Assembly: GCA_902825965.1 (NCBI GenBank)
Contig: CADEDA010000005.1
Span: 127,409 to 191,408, forward strand
Direction of reading: 5' to 3'
DNA: 64,000 bases
From: an uncultured Gemmatimonadota bacterium
GTDB lineage: Bacteria > Gemmatimonadota > Gemmatimonadetes > Gemmatimonadales > Gemmatimonadaceae
Shown here piece by piece: positions 35,392-44,719 of this stretch. How positions within the stretch are numbered: position 1 is the stretch's first letter; every line of letters starts with the position of its first letter. A program made the position numbers and the translations under genes. The notes beneath the pieces are model-generated. The model was not told where the DNA came from and ran no database searches. It worked only from the letters and a program-made list of their open reading frames with translations.

Positions 35392-37536
35392 ATGACGCGA
35401 CGACTCCTGGTGCTGCTCTGCCTCCTCACCTCACCGGCGCTCGCGCAGTCGCCGCGCCTCCTCCCGGCGCCGCGTGAGCTCATCCGCGCCGAGTCCCCGC
35501 TGCGGTTCCGCGCCACACTGACGTTCGGTGCGCTGGGCAACGCCGCGGACCGCAGTGCGGCGCGCGAGTTCATCGACAGCATGCGGGAGCGCGGCGTGCG
35601 GGCGGACCTCTCGACGACGGAGCGCGCGTGGCCGATCGAGATCCACCGCACGGGATCCTCGGGTGCGGCGCAGGTGCTCGCGGCGGCGATGACGGCGTTC
35701 GAACCCGCGATGGAGGCCGAAGGGTACGTGCTCATCGCCACCGAGCGCGGGGCGAACCTCGTCGCCGCCACGGACGCCGGGGTGTTCTACGGCCTGCAGA
35801 CGCTCAAGCAATTGTTCACCGGTGCGGGGGAGCAGGTGCAGTTCACCCCGGCGGCGATCCGCGACTGGCCGGCGATGCGCTGGCGCGGCGTGCACGACGA
35901 CCTCTCGCGCGGTCCGGTACCGACTCTCGAGTACCAGAAGCGGCAGATCCGGCTGCTCGCCTCGCTCAAGGTGAACGTGTTCTCGCCGTACTTCGAGCAC
36001 ACGCTCGCGTTCCGCAGCCATCCGCTGCTCGCACCGCCGGGCGGCGCGATGACCCGTGCCGACGTGCGCGAGCTGGTCGAGTACGCGCAGCGCTACCACG
36101 TGCTGATCATCCCCGAGCAGCAGACGTTCGGCCACCTGCATCACGCGCTCAAGTACGAGCTCTACGCGCCGCTCGCCGAGACGACACACGGCCACGTGCT
36201 CGCCCCGGGGCAGCCGGGCTCGTTGCAGTTCGTGCGCGAGACGGTCGCGGAGATCGACTCGTTGTTCCCGGGACCGTTCCTCCACCTCGGCGCGGACGAG
36301 ACGTTCGAGCTGGGCAAGGGACAGACCAAGGCCCGCGTGGACTCGCTCACGATCGGCCCGGTGTACGTGCAGTACCTCAAGGACATCGAGGCCACGCTGC
36401 GCGCCAACCGCCTGGGCGAAGGCCGTCGCTTCCTCTTCTGGGGCGACATCGCGATGAACCACCCGAAGCTCGTCGCCGAGTTGCCGCGGGACATGATCGC
36501 GGTGGGCTGGGACTACGGGCAGCGCGACAAGTTCGACAAGTACCTCAAGCCGTTCCGCGATGCGGGCATGGAGACCTGGATCGCGCCGGGGGTGAGCAAC
36601 TGGAACCGCGTGTGGCCCAACTACGCCGCCGCGCTGCCCAACATCCAGGGCTTCGCGCGCGAGGGCCAGGCGGGCGGTGCGACCGGCATGCTGAACACGA
36701 CGTGGGACGATAACGGCGACGCGATCTTCAACCAGGCCTGGTACGGACTGGCCTTCGGTGCCGCGGCCGCCTGGCAGCCCGGGGAGTCGAGCATCCCGCG
36801 CTTCCAGGACGCGTTCGGCCTGCAGTTCCACGGCGACACCACCGGCAAGCTGGACGCCGCGCAGCGCCACCTGACGGCGGCACACCAGGCGCTGCAGGAA
36901 TCCAAGGCCGGCGACGGGTCGAGCTACCTGTTCTTCGTGGATCCGTTCACGGACGAGGGTGTGCTCGAGCTGCTGCGCCTCCGGCCGCATCTCGCCGCGG
37001 TGCGGGTGCAGGCCGAGTCGGCGCTGGTGCTCATCGCGCAGGCCCGGACCCAGCGGCACCTGCGCGAGCCCGACGTCCTGGATGCGATGGAGCTCGGCGC
37101 GCGCCGGCTCGACTGGACGGCGGCCAAGTTCCAGTTCGCGGACGAGATCGTCACCGCGTTCGTGAAGGCCACCGACCCCACGCGCACCGATGTGAGCTGG
37201 GTGGACCTGGCCGAGCTCTCGGGCATCAACGGCCGGCTGCAGGACATGCGCGACGGCTATGTGCTCACACGCGAGCTGTTCGAACGTTCATGGCGTGCGG
37301 AGAATCGCCCGTACTGGCTGCAGAACAACCTCGCGCGCTACGACGCGGAGATCGCGACCTGGGTGCAGCGGATCAACGCGATGGACCAGGCACGCCGGCG
37401 GTTCGCGCGGGAGCGGAAGCTCCCGACGGCGGAACAGCTGGGGATCCCTCGGGCGCTGCTGCCGGCGCCGGGAGGCTCCGGCGCTCCAGCGGGCGCAACG
37501 TCGGGACCGAATCGCCCGGGGCGCGCTCGACCCTGA
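35392..37536 (+). CDS. Exported glycoside hydrolase family 20 enzyme
   Basis: A 714-residue exported hexosaminidase-like protein. The signal peptide is TRRLLVLLCLLTSPALAQS. GVFYGLQTLKQLF is the family-20b domain end, RGVHDDLSRGPVPT starts the TIM barrel, and HLGADETFELGKG has the catalytic Asp-Glu pair of GH20. The expected action is substrate-assisted removal of terminal N-acetylhexosamine from chitin or peptidoglycan fragments. The C-terminal 250 residues are helical with no recognised domain. ATG 35392 starts the signal peptide. The final 54 codons overlap the convergent lipoprotein gene and end in a Gly/Pro/Arg tail. Confidence 0.9.
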   Translation: MTRRLLVLLCLLTSPALAQSPRLLPAPRELIRAESPLRFRATLTFGALGNAADRSAAREFIDSMRERGVRADLSTTERAWPIEIHRTGSSGAAQVLAAAMTAFEPAMEAEGYVLIATERGANLVAATDAGVFYGLQTLKQLFTGAGEQVQFTPAAIRDWPAMRWRGVHDDLSRGPVPTLEYQKRQIRLLASLKVNVFSPYFEHTLAFRSHPLLAPPGGAMTRADVRELVEYAQRYHVLIIPEQQTFGHLHHALKYELYAPLAETTHGHVLAPGQPGSLQFVRETVAEIDSLFPGPFLHLGADETFELGKGQTKARVDSLTIGPVYVQYLKDIEATLRANRLGEGRRFLFWGDIAMNHPKLVAELPRDMIAVGWDYGQRDKFDKYLKPFRDAGMETWIAPGVSNWNRVWPNYAAALPNIQGFAREGQAGGATGMLNTTWDDNGDAIFNQAWYGLAFGAAAAWQPGESSIPRFQDAFGLQFHGDTTGKLDAAQRHLTAAHQALQESKAGDGSSYLFFVDPFTDEGVLELLRLRPHLAAVRVQAESALVLIAQARTQRHLREPDVLDAMELGARRLDWTAAKFQFADEIVTAFVKATDPTRTDVSWVDLAELSGINGRLQDMRDGYVLTRELFERSWRAENRPYWLQNNLARYDAEIATWVQRINAMDQARRRFARERKLPTAEQLGIPRALLPAPGGSGAPAGATSGPNRPGRARP

Positions 37537-37942
37537 AGACGGCGTTGTCCGGCGTGTATTGCCGATTCAGCAGCGAGGAGTCGATGCGGGCGGTCCGCAG
37601 GGTGAGCGCGGCGGGGATGATCTTCCCGCGCGTCTCGAACACCATGAGATAGAAGTGGTCCGAGGTCTCGATCCGCCGCGACATCTCCGGGAGCCAGGCG
37701 TCGCCCATGATCGCCGCGAGCGTCGACTCCTGCGCGCGCGGTCCCGCGATGTAGAGTCGGTCGAACGCGAAGGGCACCTCGATGAACACGCGCAGCGTGG
37801 CGGTGTCGCCGCGCGCGAGCGCCGCGGCGATGGCGTCGCGGAGATCGGACTCGGTCTTCTCGAGCCGGTTCGGCAGGCAGGCCGCGCTGAGACACAGCGC
37901 GACGGCGGACAGGGCGAGCGCGGGGGACCGTCGACGGACCAT
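37373..37942 (-). CDS. Lipoprotein of unknown function
   Basis: A 189-residue lipoprotein with signal peptide VRRRSPALALSAVALCLSAA ending at a lipobox cysteine (LSAAC, C24). The mature part has RNRLEK-like helix starts, ARGDTATLRVFIEVPFAFDRLYI and a strand-rich middle (DHFYLMVFETRGKIIPAALT). No family is recognised. The last 40 residues are Pro/Ala-rich and lie antisense to the end of the GH20 gene (164-base convergent overlap). The ATG at 37942 directly precedes the signal sequence. It is divergent from the BNR-repeat gene. Confidence 0.7.
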   Translation of the reverse strand: MVRRRSPALALSAVALCLSAACLPNRLEKTESDLRDAIAAALARGDTATLRVFIEVPFAFDRLYIAGPRAQESTLAAIMGDAWLPEMSRRIETSDHFYLMVFETRGKIIPAALTLRTARIDSSLLNRQYTPDNAVFRVERAPGDSVPTLRPLERRSLPAPAAAPEGSPAVPPSGASAPARTAGVPGPSR

Positions 37943-38136
37943 CGGAACGTCCTCTGGGGTGCGTGACGGGGGGAACGCGTCCAATCTGCGTCCTGCGCCG
38001 CGGCGCGGCCAGCACGCGCGCCACTGGCGCGCCACGTCGGCGATCCCCGCACGGCGCCAACGCTCGCCCACGGCATGACGTAGCTTCTGGTTGCACCCGC
38101 AGTCGTCGTTTCCCACCCCCAGCCGAGAACCACCGT

Positions 38137-41100
38137 ATGCGATTCCACCGGTATCTGTCGGCCGTCGCCGGCGCCGCGGCGTTGGTCGCCGCGCCCGTTG
38201 CCGCGCCCGTCGCCGCGCAGACGATCGACCAGGCCGTCATCGACGGCTTGCGATGGCGCCAAGTCGGTCCCGCGAACATGTCGGGCCGCATCGCGGATGT
38301 CGAAGGCATCCCGCACCCGTCCAAGACCTTCTTCGTGGCCGCCGCTGCCGGCGGCGTGTGGAAGACGACGAACAACGGCGTGACCTTCCGCCCGGTGTTC
38401 GACAACTACGGCGTGGCCTCGCTCGGCGACCTCGCGATCGCGCCGAGTGACACGAACATCCTGTACCTCGGCACCGGCGAGCCCAACTCGCGCAACTCCA
38501 TCTCGCCGGGCGGCGGGGTGTTCAAGTCCGTCGACGGCGGTCTGACGTGGAAGTTCTCGGGCCTGAAGGAGACGCAGCACATCGGTCGCATCCAGGTCCA
38601 TCCGACCAATCCCAACGTCGCGTGGGTCGCGGCGCTCGGCGCGGCCTGGGCGACGAACAAGGAGCGGGGGCTCTACAAGACCACGGACGGCGGCACCACC
38701 TGGCAGCTCAAGAAGTTCATCAACGACTCGACGGGCTTCGTGGACGTCGACCTCGACCCGCGCAACCCGGACGTGCTCTGGGCGACGAGCTACCAGCGCC
38801 TGCGCGGCCCCTACTTCCTCAGGTCCGGTGGCGCCGGGTCGGCGCTCTGGAAGTCCACCGACGGCGGTGAGACCTGGACCGAGGTGAAGGGAGGCGGGTT
38901 CCCGGCGACGATGAAGGGTCGCATGGAGATCGCGATCGCCCCGTCCAACGGCGACATCATGTACGTGATGGTCGAGGCCGACAGCATGCCGAACCCCAAG
39001 CCGGCGGCCGGCAGCAAGGCGCAGACGCTGAACAGCGGCCTGTACCGCTCGGCGGACGGCGGGAAGACCTGGGAGCGCACCGCGCCCGACAACGTGCGGC
39101 CGTTCTACTACTCGCAGGTGCGCGTGCATCCCAAGAACCCGGACCGCGTGTGGTTCTCGTCCACGCCGGTGAAGGTGTCAGACGAGGGCGGCAAGAACGC
39201 GCGCAATGCGACCGTGGGCCTGCATGTCGACCATCATGCGCACTGGATCGATCCGGTGGATCCGCAGCGCCACATCGTCGGCAACGACGGCGGCATCGGC
39301 ATCTCCAACGACAACGGCGGCAACTACATCTTCCCCAACACGTTCGCGATCGGGCAGTTCTACAACGTGTCGTACGACCTGGGCGTGCCGTACCGCGTGT
39401 GCGGCGGCCTCCAGGACAACGGCTCGTGGTGCGGCCCGAGCCGGCGCCGGCAGGGCGCGATCACCAACGCGATGTGGTTCACCATCGGCGGCGGCGACGG
39501 GTTCGTGACGGCGCAGGACCCGACCAACCCGGACGTCGCGTACAGCGAGTCGCAGGGCGGCAACATGGGCCGCTACATCATCTCGGCCGGCCAGCGCACG
39601 GCGCTGCGCAAGCCGAACTACCGCGACACGTACATGATGTGGGAGGACAGCATCATGAACGTGCGCGGCGACACGATGGTGAAGCCGACGCCGGCGCAGG
39701 CCAAGCTGATCGGGGAGCTCCGCGCGCGGCAGCGGGCCGATTCCATCGGCCTCACGCTGCGCTGGAACTGGAACACGCCGTTCTTCATCTCCGCGCACAA
39801 CAACAAGGTCCTGTACATGGGATCGAACCGCGTGATGAAGAGCGTCAAGCAGGGCGACGAGATGTTCCCCATCTCGGACGACCTCTCGTACGCGGACACC
39901 ATGAAGATCCGCGTCTCGACGCGGACCACCGGCGGCATCACCATCGACGCGACCGGCGCGGAGACCTTCGGCACGATCGTCTCGCTCAACGAATCGACGA
40001 TCCGCCCCGGCTACCTCTACGCCGGCACCGATGACGGACGGCTGTGGATGACCGCGAACGACGGCGGCGCGTGGACGGAGCTCACGGCCAATGTGAAGGG
40101 GGTGCCGGCCGGCACCTACGTGTCGCGCATCGAGCCCTCGCACCACGACCTCAACACGTTCTACGTGAGCTACGACAACCATCGTCGTGGCGACTTCACG
40201 CCGTACCTGTTCGTGACCAACGACGCCGGCCGCAGCTTCCGCTCGCTGGCGGGGGGCCTGCCCAAGGGCGGCCCGGACTTCGTGCACGTGGTGCGCGAGG
40301 ACTGGAAGAACCCCGACCTGCTGTTCGTCGGCACCGACGTGGGCGCCTACGTGTCGGGCGACCGCGGGGCCAGCTGGCAGAAGTTCATGACCGGCCTGCC
40401 GAACGTGCCGGTGCACGACCTGCAGATCCATCCGCGGGACGCGGAGCTGATCGCCGGCACGCATGGCCGGTCGATCATGATCGTCGACATCGCGCCGCTG
40501 CAGCAGATGACGAAGACCGTGGCCGCGATGCCGGCCTACCTCTTCGCGCCGCGGGTGGCGATGCAGTGGGGCGAAGCGCCGGTGGGTGGCGAGAGCACGG
40601 GCCACCAGCTGTTCCAGGCGCCGAGTCCACAGTACGGCGCGGACATCTGGTACCGGCTGACGAAGGCCGGCGGTCCCACGCGCATCGTGATCCAGGATGC
40701 GAAGGGCGACACGCTGCAGACGCTCACCGGCTTGGGCAGTGCGGGCGTGCATCGTGTGACCTGGGGCTATCAGGGACGGCCTGCCCCGCGCGCCGCACTC
40801 AAGGGCGCGGCACTGCGTGACTCGATCCTGCAGGCGCGCCGGATGGTGGCGGCGTTCGATTCGATCGAGAAGGCCGGCACGGTGCCGAAGCCGGCGCTCG
40901 ACCAGATCCGTCGTGCGATGGAAGGCGGCGCGCAGGGCCAGCAGGCGTTGGCCCGCATGTTCGGCTTCGGCGGTGGCGGCGGCGGTGGTGGTGGCGGTGG
41001 ATTCGGCGGCGGCGCCGGCCCGCAGCGCTGGGTCGAGCGGCCCGGTGAATCGGCTCCGACCCCGGCGGCGGGTGCCGGTGGTCGCGGGGCCGGAGGCGCA

Positions 41101-41409
41101 GGCGGTGGTGCGGCGGGCGGTGCGGGTGGCCCGGGTGCCGCGATGGGCCTCGATCAGTCTCAGCTGTTCGACATCATGCGCGCCGTGGGCGTGACGCAGG
41201 GCGGCGGCGGTGGTGGCGGCGGATTCGGTGGGGGTGGTGCGGGGGCGGTGGAGCCGGGCGACTACCTCGTGTCGATGACCGTCGACGGGCAGACCTACAA
41301 GCAGACGCTGCGCGTGGAACGGCGCGCGGGCGGCGGCGCGAGCGGCTTCCCCTTCGAAGTCGAGGAGATGATGAAGGCATACGAGCGCTGGATGCGCGAC
41401 CGCCACTAG
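38137..41409 (+). CDS. Exported VPS10/BNR-repeat beta-propeller protein
   Basis: A 1090-residue secreted protein. The signal peptide (RFHRYLSAVAGAAALVAAPV) ends near AAQT. The body has repeated Asp-box motifs, including SVDGGLTWK, TTDGGTTWQ, STDGGETWT, SADGGKTWE and SGDRGASWQ, typical of sialidase-fold and VPS10-like ten-bladed propellers. A C-terminal beta domain (GDYLVSMTVDGQTYKQTLRVERR) follows two glycine-rich linkers. Proteins of this kind are abundant in Gemmatimonadota and Acidobacteriota; their substrates are unknown, and no sialidase arginine triad is evident. A strong terminator follows the gene. Confidence 0.87.
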   Translation: MRFHRYLSAVAGAAALVAAPVAAPVAAQTIDQAVIDGLRWRQVGPANMSGRIADVEGIPHPSKTFFVAAAAGGVWKTTNNGVTFRPVFDNYGVASLGDLAIAPSDTNILYLGTGEPNSRNSISPGGGVFKSVDGGLTWKFSGLKETQHIGRIQVHPTNPNVAWVAALGAAWATNKERGLYKTTDGGTTWQLKKFINDSTGFVDVDLDPRNPDVLWATSYQRLRGPYFLRSGGAGSALWKSTDGGETWTEVKGGGFPATMKGRMEIAIAPSNGDIMYVMVEADSMPNPKPAAGSKAQTLNSGLYRSADGGKTWERTAPDNVRPFYYSQVRVHPKNPDRVWFSSTPVKVSDEGGKNARNATVGLHVDHHAHWIDPVDPQRHIVGNDGGIGISNDNGGNYIFPNTFAIGQFYNVSYDLGVPYRVCGGLQDNGSWCGPSRRRQGAITNAMWFTIGGGDGFVTAQDPTNPDVAYSESQGGNMGRYIISAGQRTALRKPNYRDTYMMWEDSIMNVRGDTMVKPTPAQAKLIGELRARQRADSIGLTLRWNWNTPFFISAHNNKVLYMGSNRVMKSVKQGDEMFPISDDLSYADTMKIRVSTRTTGGITIDATGAETFGTIVSLNESTIRPGYLYAGTDDGRLWMTANDGGAWTELTANVKGVPAGTYVSRIEPSHHDLNTFYVSYDNHRRGDFTPYLFVTNDAGRSFRSLAGGLPKGGPDFVHVVREDWKNPDLLFVGTDVGAYVSGDRGASWQKFMTGLPNVPVHDLQIHPRDAELIAGTHGRSIMIVDIAPLQQMTKTVAAMPAYLFAPRVAMQWGEAPVGGESTGHQLFQAPSPQYGADIWYRLTKAGGPTRIVIQDAKGDTLQTLTGLGSAGVHRVTWGYQGRPAPRAALKGAALRDSILQARRMVAAFDSIEKAGTVPKPALDQIRRAMEGGAQGQQALARMFGFGGGGGGGGGGGFGGGAGPQRWVERPGESAPTPAAGAGGRGAGGAGGGAAGGAGGPGAAMGLDQSQLFDIMRAVGVTQGGGGGGGGFGGGGAGAVEPGDYLVSMTVDGQTYKQTLRVERRAGGGASGFPFEVEEMMKAYERWMRDRH
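40970..41015. repeat. Glycine-codon repeat in the BNR protein, first block
   Basis: A run of GGC/GGT codons encodes about eleven consecutive glycines followed by FGGG. It joins the propeller to a C-terminal region and is a likely site of slippage. Confidence 0.7.
41200..41248. repeat. Glycine-codon repeat in the BNR protein, second block
   Basis: A second glycine-codon run (GGGGGGGGFGGGGAG) precedes the C-terminal beta domain. It resembles the first block and could recombine with it. Confidence 0.65.
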
Positions 41410-41437
41410 TCGCGCACGCAGCCGCAGCACCACACGG

Positions 41438-41471
41438 CACCCGGATCGGACGACGTTGTCCGATCCGGGTG
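41438..41471 (+). terminator. Strong terminator after the BNR-repeat gene
   Basis: CACCCGGATCGGAC (41438-41451) and GTCCGATCCGGGTG (41458-41471) form a perfect 14-bp stem with the loop GACGTT, 29 bases after the stop. A T-containing stretch (TTCGTCTTCC) follows. Confidence 0.85.
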
Positions 41472-41562
41472 TTCGTCTTCCGGGACCCGGAGTCCTTGCG
41501 CACCTGCCGCCAAGCCCGGGCGGCACCGCTAGTCCGGTCGCGACGGGACTGTAGTTTGCAGC

Positions 41563-43281
41563 ATGCCCAATCGCAGCCAGTCCTTCCTGCTCGCCGCCGC
41601 AGGTGCCGCCGTCCTCGGCTGGTGGTCGACCGCCACGCCGACGCCGCTGCCGCTCGACGCGCCGGCCGCCGAGTTCTCCGCTGCGCGCGCGATGGTGGAC
41701 ATCCGCGCCATCGCCAGTGTGCCGCACGCCACCGGGAGTCCGGCATTGGCCGAGGCGCGCCGGCACCTCGGCACACGCCTCTCGGCGCTCGGCTTCAGCT
41801 GGCGGGAGACCACCTTTCCCGTCCCACCACGGGCGGCGGCACGCTTGCGCCGCATGGGTGGCGACTCCGTGCCCACGGGGGTGAATCTCGTGGCATGGCG
41901 ACGGGGCGCCGACACCCTCGCGCCGGCCGTCGGCCTCATGGCGCACTACGACGGCGTGGTGGGCTCTCCCGCCGCAGCGGACGACGCGTTCGGCGTGGCG
42001 GCGGCCCTCGAGATCGCACGCGCGATCCCGCGCGAGTCGCAACGGCGCGACCTCGTCCTGATCTTCACCGACGCCGAGGAGATCGGCCTCTCGGGTGCGG
42101 AAGCCTTCTTCGCCGCGGACAGCACGGCCGATCCGCTCGCCGCCCGGCTGGGCGTGCTCATCAACCTCGAGTCACGCGGCGGCAGCGGTCGCGCGATGAT
42201 GTTCCAGACCGATGCCGCGAACGGGGGGCTGATGCGCCTGTACCGCGACGTCGTGCACGACCCCGCGGCGAACTCCGTGGCGGTGAGCATCTACGAACGC
42301 CTGCCCAACAACACCGACTTCACGCCGGCGCTTGCGCGCGGCGTACGCGGCTACAACATCGCGAACCTCGGCGATGCCCGGCTCTACCACTCACCGCTGG
42401 CCACGCCCGACGCGGTGGACGCGGGCACCGTACAACACCTGGGGGCGCAGGCACTCGATCTCACCCGCGCACTCGTCACCGCCGACACGCTGCCGGCCGC
42501 CGCGACCGCTGCGGTGTTCAGCGACATCCTCGGCGTGCTGATGATCAGCTACGCCCCGGCCACCGGATGGATCCTGCTCGCCGTCGCGGCGACACTGCTC
42601 GGCTTCGCTGCCTACCACCGCCGGTTCGACTGGTCGGTCCGTTCGGCCGCGGGCGCGGCGTTCGACGGCGTCGCGGCCTGCGTGGTCGCGGGCCTGCTGC
42701 TGTTCGCCGTCAACCTGCTCTCGCTCACCGACCTGCGCCCCGAAGCGGCCTACTATGACCGGCTCGCCGCGTTGCCGCGCCTCGAGTGGCAAGCGGGCTG
42801 TCTGGTGCTGGCGACCGTGCTCGCGTCATCGGCGACCTGGGCGCGCAGCGACGCGAGCCGCGCGCTCGGGGCCGGCGTCCTCAGCCTCGTGTTGGGCACG
42901 GTGACGCAGATGGTGCTCCCCGGTGGCGGTCCGCTGTTCAGCTGGCCCCTGCTCGCGGCAGCACTGTCGTTCTTCGTGCAGAGCGTGGCGGCGCCGGACT
43001 CCGGTGCCGCGCGGCTCGTCTCGACCGTGATCGCCGCGATCGGGCTGGCGTGGCTGGGCGGATTCGCACACTTCCTGCTGCTGGGTGTGGGTGCGGACCT
43101 GCCGTCGGCGATCGTCGCGCTGCTCATCCCCGCGCTCGCGCTGCTGGCGCCCATCATGCCCCAGTGGTCGCGCCCGCGCACGTTGACGGCGTCGGCGGCG
43201 CTCGTCGTCGCAGCGGTTGGGCTCGCGTTGTGGGTGCGACTCGATGCCGTGGCCGACAGTGTGGCGGTGTACGCCCGATGA
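41563..43281 (+). CDS. M28-family peptidase with C-terminal membrane domain
   Basis: A 572-residue membrane-bound aminopeptidase resembling ERMP1/Fxna. An N-terminal signal or anchor helix precedes the di-zinc domain: H128 in MAHYDG, D141 in the AADDAFG block, the EE pair 172-173 in DAEEIGLSG, a glutamate in INLESRG and a late histidine in LYHSP. About nine hydrophobic helices follow from residue 325. The active site should face the periplasm. Release of N-terminal residues from exported peptides is the likely role, fitting the cluster of secreted hydrolases here. Confidence 0.9.
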   Translation: MPNRSQSFLLAAAGAAVLGWWSTATPTPLPLDAPAAEFSAARAMVDIRAIASVPHATGSPALAEARRHLGTRLSALGFSWRETTFPVPPRAAARLRRMGGDSVPTGVNLVAWRRGADTLAPAVGLMAHYDGVVGSPAAADDAFGVAAALEIARAIPRESQRRDLVLIFTDAEEIGLSGAEAFFAADSTADPLAARLGVLINLESRGGSGRAMMFQTDAANGGLMRLYRDVVHDPAANSVAVSIYERLPNNTDFTPALARGVRGYNIANLGDARLYHSPLATPDAVDAGTVQHLGAQALDLTRALVTADTLPAAATAAVFSDILGVLMISYAPATGWILLAVAATLLGFAAYHRRFDWSVRSAAGAAFDGVAACVVAGLLLFAVNLLSLTDLRPEAAYYDRLAALPRLEWQAGCLVLATVLASSATWARSDASRALGAGVLSLVLGTVTQMVLPGGGPLFSWPLLAAALSFFVQSVAAPDSGAARLVSTVIAAIGLAWLGGFAHFLLLGVGADLPSAIVALLIPALALLAPIMPQWSRPRTLTASAALVVAAVGLALWVRLDAVADSVAVYAR

Positions 43282-43362
43282 AGCCGATCCGTCAGCGCGG
43301 CGCCGCATCCGCATCATGACCAGCAACCTGGACGGCGCGACCATGTGCTCCGCGGCGATCCC

Positions 43363-44307
43363 ATGACCGGCCGCCCGTCCCAACCCGTCCGCCCCGCGCG
43401 CAGCTCGCGGCGATCGCAGAAGGTCGTCCAGCTCAAGCCGGTCATCGTGAGCGTCGGCGAGATCCTCTGGGACCGCTTCCCCAAGGAGGCGCAGCTGAGC
43501 GGCGCACCGGCGAACGTCGCGATCCATGCGGCCGCGCTCGGCGCGGAGTCGTGGCTGGTGAGTGCGGTCGGGAACGACTCGCTCGGCAACATGGCGTACA
43601 ACCGGCTCGACGAGGCGGGAGTGCACCGCGCGACGGTGCCGCAGATCCGCTCGTACCACACCGGCACCGTGCTCATGAAGCCCGATGCGAAGGGCACGAT
43701 GAAGTACGACTTCGCCGAGAACGTCGCGTGGGACCACATGAGCTGGTCGCCGCAGGTCGAGCGGGTGGTGAAGCGCGCCGAGGCACTGAGCTTCGGGACC
43801 CTCGCGCAACGCACCCTGCAGTCGCGCGACACCGTGCGGCACGCGGCGGGGGCGACGCCCCCGCGGGCCTGGCGACTGTTCGACGTGAACCTACGCCAGG
43901 ATTTCTACGATTCGGAGACCATCCGGACCTCGCTGACGCTCGCGAACGCGGTCAAGATGAACGAACGCGAGCTCCCCGAGGTCGCGCGCCGCTGCGGCGT
44001 GCGCGGTGCGACCGATGCCGACGTGCTGCTCGCCCTCTGCGACAAGTTCGCGTTGCGACTCGCCGTGCTCACACGCGGCACACGGGGCGCCCTGCTCCGC
44101 TCGCACACCCTCGCGGTGGAGGTCTCGGCGCCGCAGCTGCCCGTGGTCGATTTCGTCGGGTCGGGCGAGGCGTTCACGGCCGCACTCTTGGTGGGGCTGG
44201 TCGAGGGCCTCTCCTTGGACCAGGTGGGGACGAAGGCCTGCGCGCTCGCGGCCTACGTGCGTTCGCAGCCGCCGGCCACGCCCCCCATCCCGCCCGAGTA
44301 CCGCTGA
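43363..44307 (+). CDS. PfkB-family carbohydrate kinase, fructokinase-like, with altered active site
   Basis: A 314-residue ribokinase-fold protein. VSVGEILWDRF, LSGAPANVAIHAAALGAESW and SAVGNDSLG are the sugar-binding N-terminal blocks of bacterial fructokinases. VNLRQDFYDSETI and AVLTRGTRGALL follow normally. The anion-hole/catalytic motif DTxGAGD is replaced by DFVGSGEAFTAAL, so the general base Asp is Glu and GAGD reads GSGE. Activity may be reduced or altered. The N-terminal 25 residues are a basic Pro/Ser tail. ATG 43363 is preferred over GTG 43345. It lies between the peptidase and the PadR operator region and is not obviously in an operon with either. Confidence 0.85.
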   Translation: MTGRPSQPVRPARSSRRSQKVVQLKPVIVSVGEILWDRFPKEAQLSGAPANVAIHAAALGAESWLVSAVGNDSLGNMAYNRLDEAGVHRATVPQIRSYHTGTVLMKPDAKGTMKYDFAENVAWDHMSWSPQVERVVKRAEALSFGTLAQRTLQSRDTVRHAAGATPPRAWRLFDVNLRQDFYDSETIRTSLTLANAVKMNERELPEVARRCGVRGATDADVLLALCDKFALRLAVLTRGTRGALLRSHTLAVEVSAPQLPVVDFVGSGEAFTAALLVGLVEGLSLDQVGTKACALAAYVRSQPPATPPIPPEYR

Positions 44308-44316
44308 CCGGAACGC

Positions 44317-44372
44317 TCTCCTTGACGGCTTAGGAGAGACTCGCCATTGTTCTCCTATCCCGCTTAGGAGAA
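44317..44372 (+). promoter_or_regulatory. Two tandem PadR-type operators with embedded promoter
   Basis: TCTCCT-N9-AGGAGA occurs twice, at 44317-44337 and 44351-44371, 34 bases apart. The second has longer arms (TTCTCCTA/TAGGAGAA, 44350-44372). A -35 TTGACG (44322-44327) lies in the first site, and a -10-like CATTGT (44345-44350) lies 17 bases on, between the sites. The second site also includes the TAGGAG ribosome site of the padR GTG. Autorepression at transcription start is expected. Confidence 0.75.
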
Positions 44373-44375
44373 CGT

Positions 44376-44717
44376 GTGGCCACGCAAGCCGAACTGCTGC
44401 CCGGCAACCTCGACCTCGTCATCCTCAAGGCCATCTCGCTCGGTGACGTCCACGGCTACGGCGTGCTGTTGCGCATCGAACAGATCTCCCACGGTGCGAT
44501 CCTCGTGCAGCAGGGTGCGCTGTATCCGGCCCTCTACCGGCTCGAGCACCGGGGGCTGATCAGCAGCACCTGGGGCACATCCGAGAACAACCGCCGCGCC
44601 AAGTACTATCGGCTCACCGCCCTCGGCGAACGCGAGTTCCGGCAGCAGCGGACGAGCTGGACGCGGCTCGCCGACGCGATCGCCCTCGCCCTCACGGCAA
44701 CGCCGCAGGAAGTCTGA
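44376..44717 (+). CDS. PadR-family transcriptional regulator
   Basis: A 113-residue PadR winged-helix protein. PGNLDLVILKAISLGDVHGYG is the first helix pair, ILVQQGALYPALYRLEHRGL the recognition helix region, and RAKYYRLTALGE the wing. The GTG at 44376 follows a strong TAGGAG five bases upstream. It lies two bases ahead of the ADOP permease gene, the usual pairing in Acidobacteria and Gemmatimonadota, so the permease is its likely target. Two tandem palindromes upstream are the likely binding sites. Confidence 0.93.
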   Translation: MATQAELLPGNLDLVILKAISLGDVHGYGVLLRIEQISHGAILVQQGALYPALYRLEHRGLISSTWGTSENNRRAKYYRLTALGEREFRQQRTSWTRLADAIALALTATPQEV

Positions 44718-44719
44718 GC

